From positions 1-26,067 of IMG/VR virus record IMGVR_UViG_3300020312_000016: 26,067 bases of DNA, one strand, 5' to 3'. Numbering within the stretch: the first letter of the stretch is position 1; each line of letters opens with the position of its first letter. The notes below the pieces were generated by a model. That model made no database searches and was not told where the DNA came from. It saw only the letters and a list, made by a program, of their open reading frames with translations. Made by a program: the position numbers and the translations under genes. The DNA comes from a virus. This document shows, in pieces, positions 7,908-14,783 of this stretch.

Positions 7908-9224
7908 TTAAATTTGAGATAGATAAAGTTGTTGTTGACGGACTTTTGCTGTTAGTCTTTGAGCACCAATACCAGCACCAAAGTTAACATCATCTAGTGT
8001 TACGTTCTGAGTAGATAGTAGTGTAGCATCTGAGTCAGGGAACTTGATTGTTCTTTGCTCAGTGATATTTGTTAAATCTAAGAAAACCTTACGGTCTTCA
8101 GATTGATCATCTACAACTACTGGTCTATTTAGTTCCTTGTTAGATAACTTCTGAGTAGCATTAGTAGTAGCAATTTCACTGGAACCAGTAGACTGGTTCA
8201 TATTCTGGAATGGGAACTTAAACGAATAGTTTAAGTTTTCAAATTGATTACTAATATCAAAGTTGATACGTTTAGTAGGTGTAGTTATATCACCTAGAAT
8301 CAATCCTGTAATCACCTTACTACTTAAAGTCTGAGTTGCCTCAGCATATACTACAGTACCAGACAAGTCAGGATAAGTAGCAATACGATTAGATGTTAAT
8401 GCAGAAGTATCATAGGTGACTGTTGGGTTATCAGTAGCAGTACTTGATGTAAACTTACAGTTAACAAAATTCTTTCCACTAGCAGTCTGATTTGATTGAT
8501 CATCCAATAATTCAGAAGTAGTAACAGCAATACCTGGATCAGGTAATTGATATACTTTAGTACCTGTTACAGTATTATCCCAGTCAAACGTAAACCTAGC
8601 ATTCTTTTCAGTGTTACCAACACCATCACGGATAGTGAATCGTTGGTCTTCTACAAATATATCTTTATTAGTAATAATCTGGTTGGTATCATCACCAATT
8701 AGAACTGTACCTCCACCAGAGGATATTTCAGGTAGTGTGAATACCCTAGTACCACCAGTGTTACCTATATTACCAACTTCAAATCTCGCTTTACGAGTAT
8801 TATCACTACTATCTTGGAGAACCAATAGGTTATCATTCAATAGTAATTGTCCAGTTACCTCTACACGACCTGCACCTTTTGGTGAGATGATGATATTTGA
8901 GTTTGTAGCACCGTCATCAGCAACTGTCAATAGGTTCGTTGAAGAACCATCATTATTAGCAATCCTAGAAAGATATAAACCACCCTCACCAAACGATATA
9001 CCAATCTGATCATATGCGTTTTGGTAAATTCCTGAATTCCTATCCAAGTCAAAAGCCAGTCCTGGAGACGCTTTTGTACCTGCGGGAATTGTTTTGAAAA
9101 GTTGATTAACCTTTGCTTTCCTATTTGGAATTAGAGGATCAGATACGACAACAGGGAGAATTGCTTCTCCCGACAGGTTAGCGTCATCTATTCCATCTAA
9201 CTGTGATATCTTTTTGGTTGCCAC
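7908..9224 (-). CDS. Tail-fibre-like structural protein with internal repeats, 438 aa
   Basis: The N-terminus MATKKISQLDGIDDANLSGE resembles the attachment segment of several cyanophage fibre proteins. From about residue 137 onward, five degenerate units of 45-60 residues can be lined up. Each has an RxxxF or RxxxL strand, a TLPE, QLPD, TYPD or KFPD turn, and a Q(T/K)(L/I)(T/S)(N/S)K-like tail (NQIITNKDI, TQTLSSKVI, TQKLSNKEL). Such repeats build elongated trimeric shafts. The start codon is GTG; no later in-frame ATG keeps the N-terminal motif. A perfect TATAAATA late octamer lies 25 bases upstream. A structural role is well supported; the partner in the virion is not known. Confidence 0.78.
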   Translation of the reverse strand: MATKKISQLDGIDDANLSGEAILPVVVSDPLIPNRKAKVNQLFKTIPAGTKASPGLAFDLDRNSGIYQNAYDQIGISFGEGGLYLSRIANNDGSSTNLLTVADDGATNSNIIISPKGAGRVEVTGQLLLNDNLLVLQDSSDNTRKARFEVGNIGNTGGTRVFTLPEISSGGGTVLIGDDTNQIITNKDIFVEDQRFTIRDGVGNTEKNARFTFDWDNTVTGTKVYQLPDPGIAVTTSELLDDQSNQTASGKNFVNCKFTSSTATDNPTVTYDTSALTSNRIATYPDLSGTVVYAEATQTLSSKVITGLILGDITTPTKRINFDISNQFENLNYSFKFPFQNMNQSTGSSEIATTNATQKLSNKELNRPVVVDDQSEDRKVFLDLTNITEQRTIKFPDSDATLLSTQNVTLDDVNFGAGIGAQRLTAKVRQQQLYLSQI

Positions 9225-9248
9225 AGAAAATATGCTATGCTACAAGTT

Positions 9249-9256
9249 TATTTATA
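9249..9256 (-). promoter_or_regulatory. T4-type late promoter TATAAATA
   Basis: A perfect TATAAATA on the minus strand, 25 bases before the GTG of the fibre-like gene. The TAA stop of the upstream 67-residue gene lies inside the octamer. Confidence 0.8.
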
Positions 9257-9455
9257 CAGAATCTTTCTGAAGTTCTAGACTCTTTTCGGCCTTGAGGTAT
9301 TCTACAGTAGTGGCGACATCATTCATTGCATCTCTTACTTCTGGCCTCTGACCTGATTCTTGATGGTAGTCCTTCCCAGTAGGTGCATAATGACGTGTAT
9401 ATAGAGACCATCGCCATTGTTTCATGTCTTCAGAATACCAAAGTTGGATTCTCAT
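9252..9455 (-). CDS. Hypothetical protein, 67 aa
   Basis: Not recognised. The N-terminal half is rich in Trp and Tyr (IQLWYSEDMKQWRWSLYTRH); the rest is helical and charged. It lies between the accessory block and the fibre genes, and CCTAAATA, a late-promoter-like octamer, lies 21 bases before the ATG, so it may be expressed with the virion genes. No membrane segment or signal peptide is visible. Confidence 0.68.
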   Translation of the reverse strand: MRIQLWYSEDMKQWRWSLYTRHYAPTGKDYHQESGQRPEVRDAMNDVATTVEYLKAEKSLELQKDSV

Positions 9456-9475
9456 ATTTGGGGAATCGTTTGTTG

Positions 9476-9483
9476 TATTTAGG
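9476..9483 (-). promoter_or_regulatory. Late-promoter-like octamer CCTAAATA
   Basis: The minus strand matches the 3' six bases of TATAAATA, 21 bases before the ATG at 9455. The same CTAAATA core recurs before other genes in the window. Confidence 0.45.
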
Positions 9484-9500
9484 TTAGAGTGTACTATATT

Positions 9501-9719
9501 TTACCAATCATCATCGTCTTCCATTAATTCTTTTACCCACTCTTGACGAGCACAAAATCCGTGTGCATCATTCTCACCATCCATATGATATTTGGTATGC
9601 ATTACTTCTATCATTAGAAATAATCCTATCAACATCATAGGCATATGCCATAGAGGATGACCAAATACTTCACAAAACTCTTCGTAATACTTACGAAAGG
9701 GAGTCTTCTCAGGTGACAT
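9501..9719 (-). CDS. Small single-pass membrane protein, 72 aa
   Basis: One hydrophobic segment at about residues 24-41 (LWHMPMMLIGLFLMIEVM) flanked by charged residues, with an acidic C-terminus ending EDDDDW. The N-terminal segment is basic and aromatic (KTPFRKYYEEF). A membrane location during infection is likely; a lysis or host-takeover role would be speculation. It overlaps the upstream 46-residue gene by 11 bases, so translation is probably coupled. No family recognised. Confidence 0.7.
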   Translation of the reverse strand: MSPEKTPFRKYYEEFCEVFGHPLWHMPMMLIGLFLMIEVMHTKYHMDGENDAHGFCARQEWVKELMEDDDDW

Positions 9720-9849
9720 CTTTCTTTTGCTTTTCTATGAAAGCACGTAGTTCTGGTCCTTCTTCCCACTCCCAAGTCTCTTCACGACCTTTCTTATCAG
9801 TCTTTGTGAAAGATTTTTTTTCTATGCGATCTGGATTGAGTTTCATCAT
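9709..9849 (-). CDS. Hypothetical protein, 46 aa
   Basis: Short, strongly charged protein (RIEKKSFTKTDKKGREETWE). The frame is open further upstream, but the start is placed at the ATG pair at 9844-9849, because the oxygenase gene before it ends in TAA only one base away. The upstream part of the frame lies inside that gene. It overlaps the membrane protein gene downstream by 11 bases. Function unknown. Confidence 0.6.
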   Translation of the reverse strand: MMKLNPDRIEKKSFTKTDKKGREETWEWEEGPELRAFIEKQKKDVT

Positions 9850-9850
9850 T

Positions 9851-10444
9851 TTAGATAGGGATGAATGACAAAGATAAGTCTGTACCATTGTCGTTTTCAG
9901 TGATAACATTAAATGCTACCGTTATACGAGGTGCATCTGGTTCATCAGGTGGACCATCTGATATAACTTCATGTGGTGTCTTACCTTGTCCTATGTATAA
10001 TTTACCAACCTCATTTTGTATACGATGTGTCTCTTCTTTACCTTTATAGAATACTGTTGATGTATTCTGAGGATAGATTGAAACATATCCATGTATAGGA
10101 TAAGAATGGTTATGGTATGCCATTAGGTCATCTACTGAATGAGTATTGACCCAACACTGCATCCATGCTCTACTATTGTTACCAATATAATCTCTAATTG
10201 CTGCTCTCATTTGGCAGTACAGGTCATACATTACTGTATTACCAGCAGTACACCCAAATATATTATAGTATCCGTAACACCAAGAGACGTTAGGTCGTTC
10301 AGCATTGTGTTCATGTCTAAGTTCAGGATCTTTTTGAGATGGGATGTGGACGTTATCTAGTTTCTCTGATACACGACCAGAGATTTCACATAGAGTATTG
10401 CATAATTCAATTTGCTTGGTACGACATAATTCTATGTCATACAT
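9851..10444 (-). CDS. Putative 2OG-Fe(II) oxygenase
   Basis: 197 residues. The C-terminal half matches the double-stranded beta-helix of phage 2-oxoglutarate/iron oxygenases. It has a metal-ligand segment AYHNHSYPIHGYVSIYPQ (His111, His113), a distal His158 in GKTPHEV, and Arg173 in RITVAFNV, the expected 2OG carboxylate ligand. Such enzymes hydroxylate proteins or small molecules; the substrate is unknown. The start at 10444 is one base past the TAA of the CpeT-like gene; earlier in-frame ATGs at 10484-10513 lie inside that gene. Two Cys-rich stretches (ELCRTKQIELCNTLC) are unusual. A second, different member of this family is encoded at 13802-14362. Confidence 0.72.
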   Translation of the reverse strand: MYDIELCRTKQIELCNTLCEISGRVSEKLDNVHIPSQKDPELRHEHNAERPNVSWCYGYYNIFGCTAGNTVMYDLYCQMRAAIRDYIGNNSRAWMQCWVNTHSVDDLMAYHNHSYPIHGYVSIYPQNTSTVFYKGKEETHRIQNEVGKLYIGQGKTPHEVISDGPPDEPDAPRITVAFNVITENDNGTDLSLSFIPI

Positions 10445-10445
10445 C

Positions 10446-10895
10446 TTATACTCTATCAAATTTGAACGCTCCTTTGTTGCTTCCATAGGTGAGTTTTCCA
10501 TTCTTAAATCCACGATCCCAAGAAAAATAATTATTTTTAGTTAGTCTGCCTTCATAAAAGACATCGGTTCCTTCGTAAACGTAGTCACCTGCTAACTGCC
10601 ACTCATCACCATGTGGTCTCCACTTAAGGGAATGACCTATAGGTGTCCAGTCTATCTTATGTATGTCAAGAATGACTGTACCGTTGGTATCTTCATGTGC
10701 ATTAAAGCATCTTTCACGATAGACTACACCATCGTTCTGATACCACTGTTTAGACTTAAGACGACAATCGCCTAATAAGTCCCACTGAATCCATGACCAG
10801 ACATAACCAGTCGGGTCAGATTGTGCTTGTTGTTTATTACTCCAAACTCCTGCTATTGTGTTGAGGAAGTTTTGGATTCCACCTGTGCCATCCAT
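10446..10895 (-). CDS. cpeT: CpeT/CpcT-like bilin lyase family protein
   Basis: 149 residues with the marks of the CpeT family, which attaches or helps attach bilins to phycobiliproteins and is carried by several cyanophages as an auxiliary metabolic gene. The N-terminus NFLNTIAGVWSNKQQAQSDP matches the family opening (hydrophobic helix, G-x-W/F-S-N, Q-x-Q-A). QWY at 50-52 and YRERC follow. The C-terminus WDRGFKNGKLTYGSNKGAFK corresponds to the DRG...GS..G.F signature. It is shorter than cyanobacterial CpeT (near 190-200 residues). The only usable ATG overlaps the upstream gene by 43 bases, much more than other junctions here. It probably shares a transcript with the oxygenase and small genes. 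Enzymatic activity is not proven by sequence. Confidence 0.66.
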   Translation of the reverse strand: MDGTGGIQNFLNTIAGVWSNKQQAQSDPTGYVWSWIQWDLLGDCRLKSKQWYQNDGVVYRERCFNAHEDTNGTVILDIHKIDWTPIGHSLKWRPHGDEWQLAGDYVYEGTDVFYEGRLTKNNYFSWDRGFKNGKLTYGSNKGAFKFDRV

Positions 10896-11089
10896 TCTTT
10901 TTTGTGCTCCTCCACTTGTTCAACAATGTCAGTAGGAATAGTTGGTCTCTCAACCAGTGGTACTAACATGACCATCTTACCATTACCTAGGTCAATTCGG
11001 AATGGTTGTTGTTGATCATAACATAAATCTGTCACAAACTCCATATTGGAGTACAGACGTTCTATCGGTAAATCTAATGGTTGTTTCAT
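10853..11089 (-). CDS. Hypothetical protein, 78 aa
   Basis: Not recognised. A small alpha/beta protein with a strand-turn-strand (PFRIDLGNGKMVMLVPLVE) and a charged C-terminal helix (IVEQVEEHKKEWMAQVE). Its ATG overlaps the TGA of the 55-residue gene (ATGA), so translation is probably coupled. Its last 43 bases are shared out of frame with the start of the CpeT-like gene. Confidence 0.7.
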   Translation of the reverse strand: MKQPLDLPIERLYSNMEFVTDLCYDQQQPFRIDLGNGKMVMLVPLVERPTIPTDIVEQVEEHKKEWMAQVESKTSSTQ

Positions 11090-11253
11090 TGTTCAAATTC
11101 AACATTCAATTTTGCATCAGATAATGCACCGACCATGTTCCATGCAGTCTCACCAGAGACCATGTTCTCGTCACAAAAATACTGAATAGTATCTTCAAGG
11201 ATTTCCTTGAGTTCCATTAGTTGTTGTTGGCGTTCCATTGAAAGATCGTTCAT
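11086..11253 (-). CDS. Hypothetical protein, 55 aa; first gene of the accessory block
   Basis: A short ORF starting MNDLSMERQQQLMELKEILE, then EDTIQYFCDENMVSG and ending NVEFEQ. It is mainly helical and acidic and is not recognised. Its ATG is the last three bases of the 20-bp promoter repeat and lies at the predicted +1, with no Shine-Dalgarno sequence, so it would be read from a leaderless message. Its TGA overlaps the next ATG (ATGA). Confidence 0.68.
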   Translation of the reverse strand: MNDLSMERQQQLMELKEILEDTIQYFCDENMVSGETAWNMVGALSDAKLNVEFEQ

Positions 11254-11270
11254 AGCGATATTATACCATA
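11251..11270 (-). repeat. 20-bp promoter/start-codon repeat, copy 2
   Basis: TATGGTATAATATCGCTATG on the minus strand, identical to complement 529-548, again ending in the ATG of a small first gene. Confidence 0.85.
11260..11268 (-). promoter_or_regulatory. Extended -10 promoter (TGGTATAAT) for the accessory block
   Basis: TGGTATAAT lies between the gp5 stop and the first accessory gene. The spacing to the ATG at 11253 is six bases. No good -35 hexamer is visible 16-18 bases upstream, so the extended -10 would have to carry recognition. Confidence 0.62.
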
Positions 11271-11273
11271 GAT

Positions 11274-13778
11274 TTAGTTGAGTTGGATAGATGCTCCAGA
11301 AACCTTAACAATTCCCTTAGCAGTAAGAGTCATTGCTAATCCAGCAGTGATAGTCACCGCAGCACTAGCAGTAATATTAGCAGCACCAGCAGCAACGTTT
11401 GCTGAGAATACACCAGCAGCGACTGTGAATAAAGCACCACCAGCAGCACAGTTGACTAAGAAAGGACCAACTGTATTAATTGAGAATCTTGGAATAGGAT
11501 CAGCAGATGGTGCAGGGAATAGTACATAGTCAACAGGACCACCAACTGTACTGAATATACCTGTCTTTGCTTTAGGAATGATGCCTGTAATAGTATTGAT
11601 GAAATGATACTCCGCAGGGGCAGTCATTGTAATTGAGTTAGCAGCAGATAGTTTTATCTCACCAGCATTAATTTCATATGATGTTGCGTCAATCTTAGTA
11701 GTACCCTGTGGACTGATAACCTGTGCTTGAGTTCCACCCTTACCAGCAACAGTAGATCCAATACCCTGTATTTGTATATGTCCTTTAGCATCCACTGATA
11801 AGTCAGAACCAATGTTAACCATTGCTTTCTGATTCTTGTTACCACCTTTATTAGGGGCACACTGAGCATTAACAAAGAGACCACCACCAACATCAAGGTG
11901 GAAGTCACCTGAACATTTTAATCTTATATCACCATCAACAGTTTCAATCCAATGACCACCTGTGGTTGTTGCTTTATCCTTACCAACATCCATTGTGAAG
12001 TTGCCAGGTTCCTGAATGTGAGTAGCGACTAATGGATCTGGTGCTTCTGATTTCTGATCTGGGTTAACTCTGGTTGATTCCTTTGCAGCATCCTCTTCTG
12101 ACATTCCAGACTCAACAAGAGCTTTATACCTTGTGAGTTGTTTATTGTCTAGTGATACACTATGAACTGTTAGTCCACTAGCAGTCTTAACTACAGTTGC
12201 ATCACGACCTGGTGTACTTAACTGTAAATTATATGCACCATTAATAAAGTTCTGAGCAGCAGTTAGATATGGTGAAGCATCAGCATATATTGCATCAAAG
12301 AGGTTAGACTTACCTCCACCTCCACAAGGACCATACTTCTCTCCTATCTTATCTTTCAATCCATCCAAATCATCTGCTGGACATTGCGTTGATCCTAGTA
12401 AAGGATAGAATCCCATTGGATCCTGTGCATTCTTACCTGCTTCTCTTCCACAACCACCAAAGTCAAATAAACTGAATATCAATGAGATTAACTGTCCTAT
12501 ACTTTGTAGGTTAATCTTATTCATATCAGTAGCAGCACTCATAATATCCTTGCCACTTTCCCATGCCTTTGAAAGACTACTGAATCCTTCAGCAACAGAT
12601 GTTGCTGCTTTAACAAGACTCAATGCTGAAGTAACAACACCTAAACCTTCACGAACTGCACATGTAACTGACTCAATTAACTTCTGCATACCAGCAGTAG
12701 CAGCATCAAGAACAGACATAGCTTTCCCGATGATGTTATCAATAATACCATTGATAGCACCCATAGGATTAGAGAGCATACCTCCAATCAATCCATCCAG
12801 ACCACAAATCTGTCCTAGTAATGCTTGAATAACTGCCTGTACAATCGCTAGAACTACAAATGGAATACCAGTTAATGATGCTATCGTATTAACTATTGCT
12901 AAAACTTTACCAGCAATAATAGTAAGTTGCTCTTTAAATGCTGATATAACCTGAGACATAACTGCACCAAGGAATGCCTCTGCTTTATCCAGCAATGCCT
13001 CCATGTTAACAACCTTATTCTCTATCACACTAACAAAGTCACCATTCTCATTCTTCATTACCTGTCCAGCAGTGGCAGCAATGTCCTCTACGAGTTGTGT
13101 TAACTTATAATCTAATGTTTGCCAAGGACCACCTACACCACTAGCAGCAGGTATTGGTTTACTTGGGAATTTTGGTTTACTTGAGTTAGCAGTAGAACCA
13201 GCAACACCAGTTTGGTGTGCTAATCCAGTACCAGGGTTTGCAGCATTAGGTAACTCAGCAGTAGTATTACCTGCTTCTTTAACAGCAGTAGTTGTAGTTG
13301 TAAGATGCTTACCACCAACAGTGGACTCACCAATCTTATTAGTAGTAGGGTTGATATTATCTCTGATAAGACCTTCTGAAAATATAAACGAACTCTCCTT
13401 GGGATCCATTGACTTGCCTTTATTCTTCCCCATCCTCAGAACACCCATAACAATGGGGAACTGTGCTTCTTCAGCATCAAGGAAGAAACCCATGACAATA
13501 GCACCAGGTCTCAGTTGGTGAGAAGACTTTCCTAATCCCTCACAACCTGGTTGGTCTGTTGGTTGAAGTACCTGTGCCCAAGGTAAATCTTTTGTTTCTA
13601 AATCTTTTCTAAATCCTGCTTCTGCACCAGTATAATATCCAAGCACACGAACTTTAACCCTACCAATTAATTGAGGATCTCTAGTATCTTCAACCTCACC
13701 AATCCACCAGAAAAAACCATCCTTACCTACAAAATCGGACGTTGATTCTCCTATGATGTTATCAACTGTGGCAACCAT
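11274..13778 (-). CDS. 5: Baseplate central spike / hub protein, gp5-like without lysozyme domain
   Basis: 834 residues. Residues 20-118 form the T4 gp5 OB-fold: GEVEDTRDPQLIGRVKVRVL, then LPWAQVLQPT and a strand pair ending PIVMGVL. A Thr/Gly/Asn linker (150-215) leads to about 215 hydrophobic, mainly helical residues (225-440). T4 gp5 carries its lysozyme between the OB-fold and the needle; no lysozyme motif is visible here. The C-terminus (about 600-834) is repetitive beta sequence (GGHWIETVDGDIRLKCSG and on to ITASAAVTITAG), consistent with the trimeric beta-helix needle that pierces the outer membrane. The start has AGTAGG nearby and a GCTAAATA octamer 24 bases upstream. Next gene leftward is the accessory block with its own promoter. 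Confidence 0.85.
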   Translation of the reverse strand: MVATVDNIIGESTSDFVGKDGFFWWIGEVEDTRDPQLIGRVKVRVLGYYTGAEAGFRKDLETKDLPWAQVLQPTDQPGCEGLGKSSHQLRPGAIVMGFFLDAEEAQFPIVMGVLRMGKNKGKSMDPKESSFIFSEGLIRDNINPTTNKIGESTVGGKHLTTTTTAVKEAGNTTAELPNAANPGTGLAHQTGVAGSTANSSKPKFPSKPIPAASGVGGPWQTLDYKLTQLVEDIAATAGQVMKNENGDFVSVIENKVVNMEALLDKAEAFLGAVMSQVISAFKEQLTIIAGKVLAIVNTIASLTGIPFVVLAIVQAVIQALLGQICGLDGLIGGMLSNPMGAINGIIDNIIGKAMSVLDAATAGMQKLIESVTCAVREGLGVVTSALSLVKAATSVAEGFSSLSKAWESGKDIMSAATDMNKINLQSIGQLISLIFSLFDFGGCGREAGKNAQDPMGFYPLLGSTQCPADDLDGLKDKIGEKYGPCGGGGKSNLFDAIYADASPYLTAAQNFINGAYNLQLSTPGRDATVVKTASGLTVHSVSLDNKQLTRYKALVESGMSEEDAAKESTRVNPDQKSEAPDPLVATHIQEPGNFTMDVGKDKATTTGGHWIETVDGDIRLKCSGDFHLDVGGGLFVNAQCAPNKGGNKNQKAMVNIGSDLSVDAKGHIQIQGIGSTVAGKGGTQAQVISPQGTTKIDATSYEINAGEIKLSAANSITMTAPAEYHFINTITGIIPKAKTGIFSTVGGPVDYVLFPAPSADPIPRFSINTVGPFLVNCAAGGALFTVAAGVFSANVAAGAANITASAAVTITAGLAMTLTAKGIVKVSGASIQLN

Positions 13779-13801
13779 GAACCTACTTTAATTGTCTCTT
13801 A

Positions 13802-14362
13802 TTATTTAGCCACAAAATCAAACGTCACTGTGATACGATCATCAGCATCTTGCTTAGGAAAGAAATGCTGCAAATTAGCAGGAAATATAATCAAATTACC
13901 TTCTTTCAATGGTGGTATAAAATTCTCACTAGACCACATTGTTGGTTTCGTTGACTCATAACGAAACGCTGGAACATTACTCTGATAAAATGGATTATTA
14001 ATTACTAATGGAGTATGTCCTTTATCTTCATCAAACTGTACCATATAATATGCTGTCAGGTACGAATTAGGATGTATATGAGGTGGAATAATAGTACCAA
14101 AGTTAGAAGCATGAGTTTCAGTGTGAATCATATCAACTTCACCCTTCAGACCCATTACTTCCGTAATCATAAACTGTGCTTTCTCTGTCACAAAATCATA
14201 TAGTTCATCGCACTCATGCATTTTACCCTTAAACATGAATAAAGGATTATCTTTCTCTCTGATGGTTTCATCCCAGTGCTCTTCTAATTGCTCAATAAAC
14301 TTCTCCTTAATATCGTACTCATCAATGAATACAGGATAAGGGAAGGTTGGTATAATGTTCAT
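13802..14362 (-). CDS. Putative 2OG-Fe(II) oxygenase (phage type)
   Basis: 186 residues. The iron-site pattern is clear: PPHIHPNSYLTAYYMVQFD (His95/His97), distal His166 in GNLIIFPANLQHFF, and Arg176 in RITVTFDF as the 2-oxoglutarate ligand. The N-terminal half (FPYPVFIDEYDIKEKFIEQL) is the usual helical cap. Cyanophages often carry several such enzymes and their substrates are unknown. It is read from an ATG that overlaps the stop of the 43-residue gene, and its own stop is inside the late octamer used by gp5. Placement among baseplate genes suggests late expression and perhaps modification of a virion or assembly protein, which is inference. Confidence 0.8.
   Translation of the reverse strand: MNIIPTFPYPVFIDEYDIKEKFIEQLEEHWDETIREKDNPLFMFKGKMHECDELYDFVTEKAQFMITEVMGLKGEVDMIHTETHASNFGTIIPPHIHPNSYLTAYYMVQFDEDKGHTPLVINNPFYQSNVPAFRYESTKPTMWSSENFIPPLKEGNLIIFPANLQHFFPKQDADDRITVTFDFVAK
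13803..13810 (-). promoter_or_regulatory. Late-promoter-like octamer GCTAAATA before gp5
   Basis: The minus strand matches the last six bases of TATAAATA, 24 bases before the gp5 ATG, and overlaps the TAA of the oxygenase gene. Confidence 0.5.
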
Positions 14363-14490
14363 TGTGAATTCAATTTCTTAATCAAAGTTTTCGTACGCTT
14401 CTTGAGCTGACGAAGACGGGCGGATGCAAGTTTGGACTTGCTGTTCCGACCCATCTTTCTTGGAGTTTCGTGGTTTTTGAGTCTCATCAT
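14359..14490 (-). CDS. Small very basic protein, 43 aa
   Basis: Starts MMRLKNHETPRKMGRNSKSK, continues with LASARLRQLKKRTKTLIKKL and ends NSQ. About a third of the residues are Lys or Arg and there are no acidic residues after Glu8, so nucleic-acid binding is plausible. Its TGA overlaps the ATG of the oxygenase gene (ATGA), which implies coupling. A GCTAAATA octamer lies 17 bases upstream. No family recognised. Confidence 0.62.
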   Translation of the reverse strand: MMRLKNHETPRKMGRNSKSKLASARLRQLKKRTKTLIKKLNSQ

Positions 14491-14507
14491 GAGCCCAGCA
14501 TACCACT

Positions 14508-14515
14508 TATTTAGC
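14508..14515 (-). promoter_or_regulatory. Late-promoter-like octamer GCTAAATA
   Basis: Minus strand, 17 bases before the ATG of the 43-residue gene, in the short space after the 75-residue gene. Confidence 0.48.
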
Positions 14516-14521
14516 AATTTG

Positions 14522-14749
14522 TCAATCGTCGTACACTAAGCACTCTGGTTCATCAGGATGCTGGTCGCAAAATAGTTCTAAACAGTTTGGATCATGGTGA
14601 TCACCAGCTACAATCTCATCGTGGTGATGCTCTTCATACTCAAGGAGATCATGTAATTCTTCTTTGTAATGGCGACGTGCAGCAGGATTAAGAGTTGGAT
14701 CATCAAGGAGCTCTTTATCGTGCTCAATATGTTGCTCAATTGTAGTCAT
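14522..14749 (-). CDS. Hypothetical His/Asp/Glu-rich protein, 75 aa
   Basis: An acidic protein with His-rich patches (YEEHHHDEIVAGDHHDPN) and two Cys (CLELFCDQHPDEPEC gives three in all near the end), which could bind a metal. The N-terminal 40 residues look helical. No known family. It has its own AATAAATA late octamer 26 bases upstream, overlapping the stop of the hub gene, so it is probably made with the virion proteins. Confidence 0.7.
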   Translation of the reverse strand: MTTIEQHIEHDKELLDDPTLNPAARRHYKEELHDLLEYEEHHHDEIVAGDHHDPNCLELFCDQHPDEPECLVYDD

Positions 14750-14775
14750 GTTGAAAATACCTATGAATACCCTAA

Positions 14776-14783
14776 TATTTATT
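14776..14783 (-). promoter_or_regulatory. T4-type late promoter octamer AATAAATA
   Basis: Minus strand, one mismatch from TATAAATA, 26 bases before the ATG at 14749; it overlaps the TAA of the gp27-like gene. Confidence 0.65.

Noticed and set aside
2130-9224. Plus-strand open frames opposite the structural genes
   Set aside because: Several frames of 60-130 codons exist on the plus strand, but they are mirror frames of strongly coded minus-strand proteins and lack ribosome sites or recognisable products.
10523-10538. Perfect 16-bp palindrome AAAAATAATTATTTTT
   Set aside because: It lies inside the CpeT-like coding sequence (codons for KNNYF) in AT-rich DNA; chance occurrence is adequate explanation.
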